Positions 54,953 through 63,048 of a stretch of 64,000 bases of DNA are shown piece by piece; the first letter of the stretch is position 1, and every line of letters starts with the position of its first letter. The stretch covers positions 620,001 to 684,000 of the forward strand of contig CAWGMT010000013.1 in assembly GCA_963823675.1 (NCBI GenBank). Reading direction: 5' to 3'. The notes below the pieces were generated by a model, which was not told where the DNA came from, made no database searches, and saw only the letters and a program-made list of their open reading frames with translations. Made by a program: the position numbers and the translations under genes. The stretch comes from CAWGMT01 sp963823675. GTDB taxonomy: Bacteria > Planctomycetota > Planctomycetia > Isosphaerales > Isosphaeraceae.

Positions 54953-55756
54953 ATGAGTTCCGCAACAACAACGTCAGTCCGCGAGAACATTCTGTACGAG
55001 AAAAGAGGAGCGATCGCGTACGTGACGCTCAACCGGCCGAAGGTGCTCAACGCCCTCAACAAGGCCACGATCGCCGAGCTGAGCGAGGTCTTCAACGAGG
55101 CCCGAGAGGACGCCGGCGTGCGCGGCGTGATCTTGACCGGGGCGGGCGACAAGGCGTTTGCCGCCGGCGCCGACATCAGCGAAATGGCCAACGACACCCC
55201 GGCTGAGGCCGAGGCCAAGACGCGAAACGGGCAACGCCTCACCACGCTCATCGAAAACCTCGGCAAGCCGGTCATCGCGGCCGTCAATGGCTTTGCCTTG
55301 GGCGGCGGCTGCGAGCTGGCGATGGCTTGCACGATCCGACTGGCCGTCGAAACCGCCAAGTTCGGCCAGCCGGAGGTAACGATCGGCATCATCCCGGGCT
55401 ACGGGGGAACGCAACGCTTGCCTCGGCTGGTCGGCAAGGGACGCGCGCTGCAGTTGATTCTCAGCGCCGACATGATCGACGCACAGGAGGCCTACCGGAT
55501 CGGCTTGGTCAACGAAATCGTTGCCAAGGATAACCTCATTGCGAGGGCGGAAGCCATCCTGAACAAGATCAATGCGAATGCCCCGACCGCGGTCAAACTG
55601 GCGATCGAAGCCGCGAACCGGGGTCTCGACGTGAGCCTCGCCGAAGGGCTGAACATCGAGGCGTCGCTCTTCACCCAGTGTTTCGCTACCGAGGACCGGA
55701 AAGAAGGCGTGGCCGCGTTCCGCGAAAAACGCAAGCCGAACTTCAAAGGCCAGTGA
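54953..55756 (+). CDS. Enoyl-CoA hydratase (crotonase family)
   Basis: The ATG at 54953 has AAGGGG upstream. The protein is 267 aa. Oxyanion-hole segments are KAFAAGADISEMA and NGFALGGGCELAMACTIRLA, and the catalytic region is GQPEVTIGIIPGYGGTQRL, with both Glu positions of true hydratases. It hydrates 2-enoyl-CoA to 3-hydroxyacyl-CoA, between the dehydrogenase at 53481 and the 3-hydroxyacyl-CoA dehydrogenase at 59487. The 233-bp gap before it contains no gene. Confidence 0.93.
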   Translation: MSSATTTSVRENILYEKRGAIAYVTLNRPKVLNALNKATIAELSEVFNEAREDAGVRGVILTGAGDKAFAAGADISEMANDTPAEAEAKTRNGQRLTTLIENLGKPVIAAVNGFALGGGCELAMACTIRLAVETAKFGQPEVTIGIIPGYGGTQRLPRLVGKGRALQLILSADMIDAQEAYRIGLVNEIVAKDNLIARAEAILNKINANAPTAVKLAIEAANRGLDVSLAEGLNIEASLFTQCFATEDRKEGVAAFREKRKPNFKGQ

Positions 55757-55808
55757 CCAGAACGGGCCCGATCTCGCTCGCCCTTTACTCAACCGAACGA
55801 GGCAAACC

Positions 55809-57053
55809 ATGAACGATAATATCTTCTCAGGACTGAAGGTCGTGGACTTTGCGAGCTTCATCGCGGGTCCCAGCGCCGCGGTGATCCTGTCCGACTTTGG
55901 CGCGGATGTCATCAAGGTGGAGCCGCCCACCGGCGACATGTGGCGCGAAGGCCACAAGATACCACCGCAGCCGCAAGCGCAAGACCCCTATCCCTTTCAC
56001 CTGGCCAACCGCAACAAGCGCGGCATCACGCTCGACCTGAAATCGCCGAGCGCTCGGCAGGTTCTTGAGCGGCTAGTTAGGTGGGCCGACGTGCTCATCG
56101 TCAACACGCCGCATCCCGCACGCACGCGCTTGCAGCTCGAGTACGACGACGTTGCGCGATGGAATCCGCGTTTGATCTATGCGGACGTCACTGGCTTCGG
56201 CGACGAAGGTCCCGACGCCAATCTTCCCGGATTCGACATTACGTCGTTTTGGGCGCGCAGTGGTTTGTTGTCCATGACCCGCGACGCCGGCGAGCCGCCG
56301 ACCTGGCCGGTGGCCGGTAGCGGTGACAATGTGACCGCCGTCGGCCTGTATGCCGCGATTGTTACGGCGCTTTATCGCCGTGAGCGCACCGGCAAGGGAT
56401 CCTATGTCACGACCTCGCTCCTCGCTGAAGGTGTCTGGTCGGCAAGCGTTTCGATCCAGGCCGCGCTTTGCGAGGCGAAGTTCTACGGACTGCACGACCG
56501 AAAGAATCCCGCCAATGCCGCGCTGAATGTGTATCGCGCCTCGGATGGCACCTGGTTCGTGCTCATCGTCACGCCTGACAAGTTGGCCGCCGTGGCGAAA
56601 GCAATTGGCCGTGCGGATCTCCTGACGGATCCGCGCTTCTCCGATCCGGCCAAGCTGATTCAGAACATGTCGCAGTTGACTGCAATTCTGGACGACGTCT
56701 TCGGCTCGCAGCCGATGACGCACTGGTACGAAGTCTTCAATGGCGTTCATGTCACGTTCGGCGCCGTGCGTGGGCCGCAAGAGGTCGTCAAGGATCCGCA
56801 GCTACGGTTGAACGACATCATCGTTCCGCTCGAAGGGGCAGGCGGCAAACTAGAATCGACGATCAGCAGCCCCATTCAGGTGCATGGCGTGACCAAAGTG
56901 CCTGCAAAGCGCGCCCCGGCACTTGGAGAACACAATGAACAGGTTCTCGAACAGCTCGGGTTCAGTGCTACCGAAATCGAGGGCTTCCGCGCGAGCCGTG
57001 CCATCCCGGGTGTCAAGCATCCAGAAGTAGTAACCACGGGAGGTGGACGATGA
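55809..57053 (+). CDS. Family III CoA-transferase (CaiB/BaiF type)
   Basis: The protein is 414 aa. It starts with LKVVDFASFIAGPSAAVILS and DFGADVIKVEPPTGD, then has HLANRNKRGITLDLKSPSAR and the catalytic Asp143 in NLPGFDITSFWARSG. The C-terminal domain (VHVTFGAVRGPQEVVKDPQL) is intact. It would move CoA between carboxylic acids, activating the pathway substrate without ATP. Substrate unknown. The next frame starts 4 nt before its stop (ATGA). Confidence 0.92.
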   Translation: MNDNIFSGLKVVDFASFIAGPSAAVILSDFGADVIKVEPPTGDMWREGHKIPPQPQAQDPYPFHLANRNKRGITLDLKSPSARQVLERLVRWADVLIVNTPHPARTRLQLEYDDVARWNPRLIYADVTGFGDEGPDANLPGFDITSFWARSGLLSMTRDAGEPPTWPVAGSGDNVTAVGLYAAIVTALYRRERTGKGSYVTTSLLAEGVWSASVSIQAALCEAKFYGLHDRKNPANAALNVYRASDGTWFVLIVTPDKLAAVAKAIGRADLLTDPRFSDPAKLIQNMSQLTAILDDVFGSQPMTHWYEVFNGVHVTFGAVRGPQEVVKDPQLRLNDIIVPLEGAGGKLESTISSPIQVHGVTKVPAKRAPALGEHNEQVLEQLGFSATEIEGFRASRAIPGVKHPEVVTTGGGR

Positions 57054-57103
57054 GTGAAATCCTGACCGAACGATCCGGAAGCATCTTGCGGATCCAGAAA
57101 GAG
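57050..57103 (+). pseudogene. 5' fragment of another enoyl-CoA hydratase gene
   Basis: An ATG overlapping the CoA-transferase stop (ATGA) opens with MSEILTERSGSILRIQ, a typical crotonase N-terminus. After about 17 codons the similarity ends and the frame runs into the RibA region. It is probably the scar of a deleted second hydratase gene. Confidence 0.5.
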
Positions 57104-57160
57104 CCGCCGGAATCATCGCGACGGCTCCCGAATGACGCCGCAACCACGACGAGGACGAAC

Positions 57161-58487
57161 ATGAAAACAACCGCGCAAGCTGAGACAGTTCGACGAGTCG
57201 TCTCCACGCGAATGCCCACCAGGTGGGGAGTGTTTCAGACCCTGGCGTTCGAGCGCGAAATTGTGAACGGGACGCCGACGGGTTGAAACCGCGCTCGCAC
57301 TGGTCCTGGGCGATCTGACGGAGGGCGCTCCGCTCGTGCGCATCCATTCGCAGTGCTTCACCGGCGAGGTGCTCGGGTCGCTGCGCTGTGATTGCAACGA
57401 GCAGTTGGAGATCGCCATGCGGGCCATCGCGGAGGAAGGGCACGGGCTTCTGATCTACGAATATCAGGAGGGCCGGGGCATCGGCCTCAAGGCGAAGTTA
57501 GAGGCCTACGCCCTCCAGGACGCCGGCCTCGACACGGTCGACGCCAACCATGCGCTGGGCTTCAGGGCGGATTGCCGGGATTTCAGCTTGCCCGCCGCGA
57601 TCTTGCACGAGCTTGGCGTCAGCCGGGTTCGCCTCCTCTCGAATAACCCGCACAAGTCTCGCGCGTTGTCAGATGCCGGTATCGAGGTCGTGGAGCGGAT
57701 TCCCTGCGAAGCCGCGCCGACCCCACATTCCTTGGCTTACCTGCGTGCCAAGAAGGAAAAGATGGGGCACGCCCTGAGCCTGGGTCAGCATGATCGCACG
57801 GGGGATCCGAATCACTCGCAAGACCGATTCGAGTTTGCGAGCGTCGAGACCGCCATTGGCGAACTGAGAGCCGGACGCATGATCGTTGTGATCGACGATG
57901 AGGACCGAGAGAACGAGGGCGACCTGACGATGGCGGCGGAGCTGGTCACGCCCGAGGCCATCAACTTCATGGCGACCCACGGGCGGGGACTCGTCTGCCT
58001 GGCCATGACCGGCGAGAGGCTCGACGAGCTGGATCTCGCCGCGATGGTGCCCGACAACACCTCGCTCCACGGCACCGCGTTCACGGTCTCGATCGACATG
58101 AAAGGCCACGGCGTCACCACCGGCATTTCGGCCCACGACCGGGCGCAAACGATCCGGGCCGCCGTGGACGCGGGCAGCACTCCGGATGACTTCGCCCGGC
58201 CGGGTCATGTCTTCCCGCTGCGCGCCAGCCCCGGCGGCGTCCTGGAGCGCCGGGGACAGACCGAGGCGGCCGTCGATCTCGCCGGCCTGGCGGGCCTCTA
58301 TCCTGCGGGCGTGATCTGCGAGATTGTCAAGAACGACGGCACCATGGCTCGCGTGCCGGATCTGATCCGGTTCTGCGAGACGCATGGCCTCGTGATGATC
58401 ACCGTCGCAGACCTGGCGCGATACCGGTTGGAATCGGCGTACGAAGAATCGCTTTGGGCGATCGATGCTGCGTTAGTGTGTGTCTAA
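57161..58487 (+). CDS. Fused GTP cyclohydrolase II (RibA) - dihydroxybutanone phosphate synthase (RibB), frameshifted
   Basis: The start is ATG 57161 with GAGGA upstream. RibA comes first: MPTRWGVFQTLAFEREIVNG, then a shift near 57280 to the second frame with VETALALVLGDLTEG, the zinc cysteines CFTGEVLGSLRCDC and EYQEGRGIGLKAKLEAY, ending at KKEKMGHAL. RibB follows with GRMIVVIDDEDRENEGDLTM, THGRGLVCLAMTGERLDEL, HGTAFTVSID, GITSAHDR-like GISAHDRAQTI and HVFPLRASPGGVLERRGQTE. Both activities start riboflavin synthesis. The usual bifunctional enzyme is RibB-RibA; this order is reversed. Its place among flavoenzyme genes suggests flavin supply. Confidence 0.85.
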
Positions 58488-58531
58488 GAAATCGCGCGCT
58501 TGCGGCGCGGTCAACGATGAAAGGGGAAAAT

Positions 58532-59484
58532 ATGACAATGTTCAAGTCTTCAGAACCGGCACGCGCCTCCGGCGACCGAGCCGCGCTCGACCGCTTGTAC
58601 GTTCTCGACTTCAGCGGCAACCGCGTGCTCTCGGTGAACCCGGATGGCTCCGACCGCAAGGTCATCGTCCACGAGTGTCGGATGCCTGATGGCATCGCGG
58701 TCGATGTCGCACGTGGGCACATCTACTGGACCAACATGGGCGTCCCCAACCTGAACGACGGCTCCATCGAGCGCGCCGACCTCGACGGGCGGAATCGCCA
58801 GACGATCGTTCCCCAGGGGAGCACGTTCACTCCCAAACAGCTTCAGCTCGACAAGCTCGGCGGCAAGCTGTACTGGTCGGACCGCGAAGGGATGCGCGTC
58901 ATGCGCGCGAACCTCGACGGGTCGGCGATTGAGACGCTCGTGGAGACGGGCCGAGGCGACGTCGACCGCCGCGACCAGACGAGGTGGTGCGTCGGCATCG
59001 CCGTCGATGCTGGGCGCGGACAGATTTACTGGACGCAAAAAGGCGAGGATGACGCGGGATTGGGTCGCATCCTCCGCGCCTCGATCGAGACTCCCGGCCG
59101 GGCAGAGCGCGTCCAATCGCACGGACATCGAAGTGCTGTTCGACGGCCTGCCCGAGCCCATCGATCTGGAGCTCGATCTCAAGAATCGCGTCCTGTACTG
59201 GACCGACCGCGGCGACCCGCCGCGCGGCAACACCGTCAATCGCGCCCCCCTGGATGTGGCCGGCGACGGGCAGCACGCGCCCGGCCCCGGACGTCGTGCT
59301 CACCCACCTCATGGAAGGCATCGGCATCGCGCTCGACTCGAAGGGCGGCCGAATGTTCCTCACCGATCTGGCTGGCTCGATCTATTCGGCCAGTCTCGAC
59401 GGGTCGCGAAAGCAGGTGCTGCTCTACGCTCAGGGTAATCTCACCGGCATTGCGTACGCTGAACTTCCTCATACGGAGAACTGA
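58532..59484 (+). CDS. YWTD-repeat beta-propeller protein, frameshifted twice
   Basis: The ATG at 58532 has AAGGGG upstream. The first frame shows LYVLDFSGNRVLSVNPDGSD, IAVDVARGHIYWTNMGVPNL and LGGKLYWSDREGMRVMRANL, the YWTD repeats of LDL-receptor-like propellers. A shift near 59100 leads to DIEVLFDGLPEPIDLELDLK and RVLYWTDRGDPP, and another near 59265 to VLTHLMEGIGIALDSKGGRM and YSASLDGSRKQVLLYAQGNL. Rebuilt, it has about 315 residues and six propeller blades. There is no signal peptide, so it is probably cytoplasmic. Its role beside 3-hydroxyacyl-CoA dehydrogenase is unknown; a lactonase-like function is possible. Confidence 0.78.
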
Positions 59485-59486
59485 TC

Positions 59487-60470
59487 ATGTCCTTGAACAA
59501 ACCCATTCACCGGATCGCTATCGTGGGCACCGGAGTCATCGGCGCGAGCTGGGCCGCCCAGTATCTGGCGCGCGGCTTCGACGTGGTCGCGACCGACCCC
59601 GCCCCGAGCGCCGAAGCCAATCTGCGCAAGTACGTGGACGAGGCGTGGGGGGAACTCGACGCCATTGGCCTTTCGCCGGGCGCGTCGCGCGACCGCCTGT
59701 CCTTCACGTCGGACATGAAGGAGGCGCTGGCGCAGGCCGACTTCGTCCAGGAAAACGCCCCGGAGCGGCCCGAGTTTAAGATGAAGCTCTTCGCGGACAT
59801 GGACGCCGCCACGCCACCGGACTCGATCATCGCCTCCAGCTCGTCGGGGATCACGCCGAGCGTGATGCAGTCGAAGTGCAAGCGCCCCGAGCGCGTCCTC
59901 GTCGGGCATCCGTTCAACCCGCCGCACATCATTCCGCTCGTGGAAGTGGTTGGCGGAACGAAGAGCTCGCCCGAAGCGATCCAGACGGCGATGGCGTTCT
60001 ATGCGTCGATCGGCAAGAAGCCGATTCACTTGAAGAAGGAGCTTCCCGGCCATGTCGCGAACCGCCTGCAAGCGGCGCTCTATCGCGAGATGCTCTACCT
60101 CATCGAGCAGGGCGTGCTGAGCGTCGAGGACACTGATACTGCCGTGTGCTACGGACCGGGGCTTCGCTGGGGCGTGATGGGTCAAAGCCTGCAATGGCAT
60201 CTGGGTGGCGGCGCTGGCGGAATCAAACACTTCATGGATCACCTCATGGATCCACTGGCCGGGATGATGAAAGCCCTCGGCACGCCAAACATCACGCCCG
60301 AGCTGAAGCAGACCGTCATCGACGGCGTCCTGCGCGAAGCCGCCGGCCGCTCCGTCGATCAGCTCGCGCACGACGAAAACGAGGTGCTCATCGGCCTGCT
60401 CCGGCTCCGCTCGTCCGCTGTCAACGGCGACTCGACTGGCAAGGCAACTGGCACACTCCACGCCGTGTAA
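59487..60470 (+). CDS. 3-hydroxyacyl-CoA dehydrogenase (NAD-dependent, carnitine-dehydrogenase-like)
   Basis: It starts 2 nt after the propeller gene stop. The protein is 327 aa. The Rossmann motif is IAIVGTGVIGASWAAQYLAR (GxGxxG 14-19). Next come QENAPERPEFKMKLFADMDA, SSSSGITPSVMQ and the catalytic GHPFNPPHIIPLVEVVGG. The single C-terminal domain and overall length match the lambda-crystallin/L-carnitine dehydrogenase subgroup rather than the long FadB type. It would oxidise a 3-hydroxyacyl-CoA or a 3-hydroxy acid such as carnitine. Confidence 0.9.
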   Translation: MSLNKPIHRIAIVGTGVIGASWAAQYLARGFDVVATDPAPSAEANLRKYVDEAWGELDAIGLSPGASRDRLSFTSDMKEALAQADFVQENAPERPEFKMKLFADMDAATPPDSIIASSSSGITPSVMQSKCKRPERVLVGHPFNPPHIIPLVEVVGGTKSSPEAIQTAMAFYASIGKKPIHLKKELPGHVANRLQAALYREMLYLIEQGVLSVEDTDTAVCYGPGLRWGVMGQSLQWHLGGGAGGIKHFMDHLMDPLAGMMKALGTPNITPELKQTVIDGVLREAAGRSVDQLAHDENEVLIGLLRLRSSAVNGDSTGKATGTLHAV

Positions 60471-60603
60471 CCCCGGGGACGTTATCCTGCACAGTTAGAC
60501 CCGCCAAACGAGGACTTCCTCCGATGAACACGGAAGGCCTCGTGCTCCACCGCCGCCCCGGCTCGGATGGCATTTTCACGCCCGGCTTTGATAGGAGGAC
60601 ACC

Positions 60604-61959
60604 ATGGACGACGCACTGTTCTGGCACCGTCTCCAGTTCGCGTTCACCATCACGTATCACTACCTGTTCCCCCAGTTGACCATGGGATTGACGTGGTTCC
60701 TGGTGTATTGGAAGTGGCGCGCCCTGCGGACGGGTGATGAGAAATACAACCGGGCCGCGCGATTCTGGGCCAAGATCTTCGGACTCAATTTCGCCGTGGG
60801 GGTGGTGACCGGCATTCCGATGGAGTTTCAGTTCGGGACCAACTGGGCGGGCTTCTCCAGATACGGCGGCGGGGTCATCGGACAGACCTTGGCGATGGAG
60901 GGCATGTTCGCGTTCTTTCTGGAAAGCGCCTTTATCGGTGCACTCGTCTGGGGCGAAGAGCGCCTGGGGCCGCGCCTTCACTTCCTGGCCGCGCTGGCGG
61001 TCGCGGTGGGAAGTTGGCTCTCCGGGTACTTCATCCTGGTGACGAACGCCTTCATGCAGCATCCCGTCGGCCATCGCATCGAAGCGGACGGCTCGCTGGG
61101 CATTGACAGCTTGAGCGCCTACCTGCTCAATCCTTGGGGCTGGGTGCAGTTCGACCACAATCAGATGGCGGCCCTCGTCACGGGCTCGTTTGTCGTCGCC
61201 GCCGTCGGCGCATTCTACACCTTGCGCGGCCTCCACCCGGAGCAGGCGCGGATGTATCTGCGCGCGGGGACGGTCATCGGCTTGATTGCCTCCATCCTTG
61301 TTGCGTTCCCGACCGGCGACCAGCAGGCCAAAATGGTGGGCCTGCACCAGCCGGTGACATTGGCGGCCATGGAGGGCCGATTCGTCGGTGGTCCGAGGGC
61401 CAACGTCGCGGTGATAGGGCAGCCCAATGTTGCGGCCCGGCGGCTCGACAACCCGATCGAAATCCCGGGCGCCCTCAGTTTTCTCGCCTACGGCCACTTT
61501 GGAAGCAACGTCCGCGGATTGGACGACTTCCCCCAGGTATCGTGGCCCGACAACATCGAGCTGCTCTACTACGCCTTTCACCTCATGATCACGCTCGGGA
61601 CGATTTTTGTCGTGTTGATGGCCTATGCGGGATTCCAGAACCTGCGCGGCCGGCTGGAATCCAGCCGCCGGCTGCTCTGGGTGCTGATGCTCGCGTTCCC
61701 GTTCCCCTACATCGCCAACACGCTGGGGTGGATGACGGCCGAGTTAGGACGCCAGCCCTGGCTCGTCTACGGACTCTTCCGCACCTCCGATGGCCAGAGC
61801 AAGGTCGTCAGCGGCGGCGACACGGTGTTCACCATCATAGGCTTCGTCGGCCTCTACCTCGTGCTCGGTGTGCTGTTTCTATTTCTGGTGGGTCGCGAGA
61901 TCAGCCGCGGACCCGGTGACGCCCGCACGGCCGAACAGGGAGAGGAGACGGCCGTATGA
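60604..61959 (+). CDS. cydA: Cytochrome bd ubiquinol oxidase subunit I
   Basis: The start has AGGAGG upstream. The protein is 451 aa with nine or so membrane helices. The haem b595 ligand is His19 (TITYHYLFPQLTMG). The quinol-binding part has GIPMEFQFGTNWAGFSRYGG and FAFFLESAFIGALVWGEERL, and the late motif GWMTAELGRQPWLVYGLFRT is present. The Q-loop is short, as in CIO-type oxidases. It reduces O2 to water with quinol electrons in the inner membrane, with low proton pumping. The adjacent cydB and NDH-2 complete a short respiratory chain. Confidence 0.95.
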   Translation: MDDALFWHRLQFAFTITYHYLFPQLTMGLTWFLVYWKWRALRTGDEKYNRAARFWAKIFGLNFAVGVVTGIPMEFQFGTNWAGFSRYGGGVIGQTLAMEGMFAFFLESAFIGALVWGEERLGPRLHFLAALAVAVGSWLSGYFILVTNAFMQHPVGHRIEADGSLGIDSLSAYLLNPWGWVQFDHNQMAALVTGSFVVAAVGAFYTLRGLHPEQARMYLRAGTVIGLIASILVAFPTGDQQAKMVGLHQPVTLAAMEGRFVGGPRANVAVIGQPNVAARRLDNPIEIPGALSFLAYGHFGSNVRGLDDFPQVSWPDNIELLYYAFHLMITLGTIFVVLMAYAGFQNLRGRLESSRRLLWVLMLAFPFPYIANTLGWMTAELGRQPWLVYGLFRTSDGQSKVVSGGDTVFTIIGFVGLYLVLGVLFLFLVGREISRGPGDARTAEQGEETAV

Positions 61960-63005
61960 TCGACGTTTGGTACGGCATCGCGAGCTTCATGCTCATCGTC
62001 TACGTGGTACTGGACGGCCGCAACTTCGGCGCCGGAATGCTCCACTGGCTCGTGGCGCGAACGCCCAATGAGCGTCGTCAGGTCGTCGCCGCGATCGGCC
62101 CGCTCTGGTCGTGGCACGAGGTGTGGCTGGTCGCTTTCGGCGGCATCGTGCTCGCCGTATTCCCCAAGCTCCTGGCATCTGCCTTTGCCGGGTATTACCT
62201 CGCGCTCTTCCTCATCTTGTGGTGCTTGATCTTGCGCGGCGTCTCGCTGGAAGTGGGCGGCCACATGAGCGACTGGATGTGGCAGGCGTTCTGGGATTTC
62301 GTCTTCGTGCTCGCAAGTACGCTTCTGGCCGTCCTTTTCGGCGCCGCGGCGGGCAACCTGGCCCGCGGTGTTCCGCTTGCTTCCGACGGCACGTTCGGCA
62401 TGGCCTTCTTCACTGATTTCACGCCACGTGGCGAAGTGGGGCTGCTCGACTGGTACACGGTATCGGTCGCGCTCTTCGCGGCCGTCGCGCTCGCGGCGCA
62501 CGGTGCGACCTATCTGACAGTCAAGACGGAAGGGGGCGTGCACGACCGCAGCGAACGCTACGCGCGGGTACTCTGGGCCGCGGCCGCGCCGCTCTTGGTG
62601 GTCATCACCGTCGAAACCGCCCAAGTGCGCCCCGACGTGATCGGGCACGCGATTCGCAACCCGTACTGTTGGCTCGGACTGCTCCGCGTCTTCACCGCAG
62701 TGTTCGTGCTGGTTTCTGGGTTGGCAACGCGGCACGAAATGCTTGCGTTAATCGGTTCGAACCTGCTCTTTGCCGGCTTGCTGGCTACCCAGGCGGCGGC
62801 GATTTTCCCGGTTGTCTTGCACTCGACGCTGGCGCTGGAAAACTCCCTCAAGGTATACGACGTCGCCGCCGGTCCCAGTTCGCTGGCCTACGCGGCGATC
62901 TGGTGGCCGATCGGTTTCGCCCTGGGGGCCGCGTATTTCGTTTTCGTCTCGCGACGATATGCCGGCAAAGTCAGCGTCCAACGAGACAACCAAGGCTTCT
63001 ACTAA
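61956..63005 (+). CDS. cydB: Cytochrome bd ubiquinol oxidase subunit II
   Basis: The ATG overlaps the cydA stop (ATGA), so translation is coupled. The protein is 349 aa with eight membrane helices. The family pattern includes YVVLDGRNFGAGMLHWLVAR, IGPLWSWHEVWLVAFGGIVL (the conserved WxxxEVWL) and FPKLLASAFAGYYLAL. It is the partner subunit that holds the oxidase together. No small CydX-type ORF was identified after it. Confidence 0.94.
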   Translation: MIDVWYGIASFMLIVYVVLDGRNFGAGMLHWLVARTPNERRQVVAAIGPLWSWHEVWLVAFGGIVLAVFPKLLASAFAGYYLALFLILWCLILRGVSLEVGGHMSDWMWQAFWDFVFVLASTLLAVLFGAAAGNLARGVPLASDGTFGMAFFTDFTPRGEVGLLDWYTVSVALFAAVALAAHGATYLTVKTEGGVHDRSERYARVLWAAAAPLLVVITVETAQVRPDVIGHAIRNPYCWLGLLRVFTAVFVLVSGLATRHEMLALIGSNLLFAGLLATQAAAIFPVVLHSTLALENSLKVYDVAAGPSSLAYAAIWWPIGFALGAAYFVFVSRRYAGKVSVQRDNQGFY

Positions 63006-63048
63006 ACGCGCTCACCAGCAGGGCCCACCAACTTCGGAGGAACTGACC

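Noticed and set aside
53367..54971. 534-codon minus-strand frame
   Set aside because: It is antisense to the acyl-CoA dehydrogenase; composition and lack of motifs show a shadow frame.
57054..57160. Possible FMN riboswitch upstream of ribA-ribB
   Set aside because: The gap is about 100 bp, contains a hydratase gene fragment, and I could not find the conserved RFN-element core.
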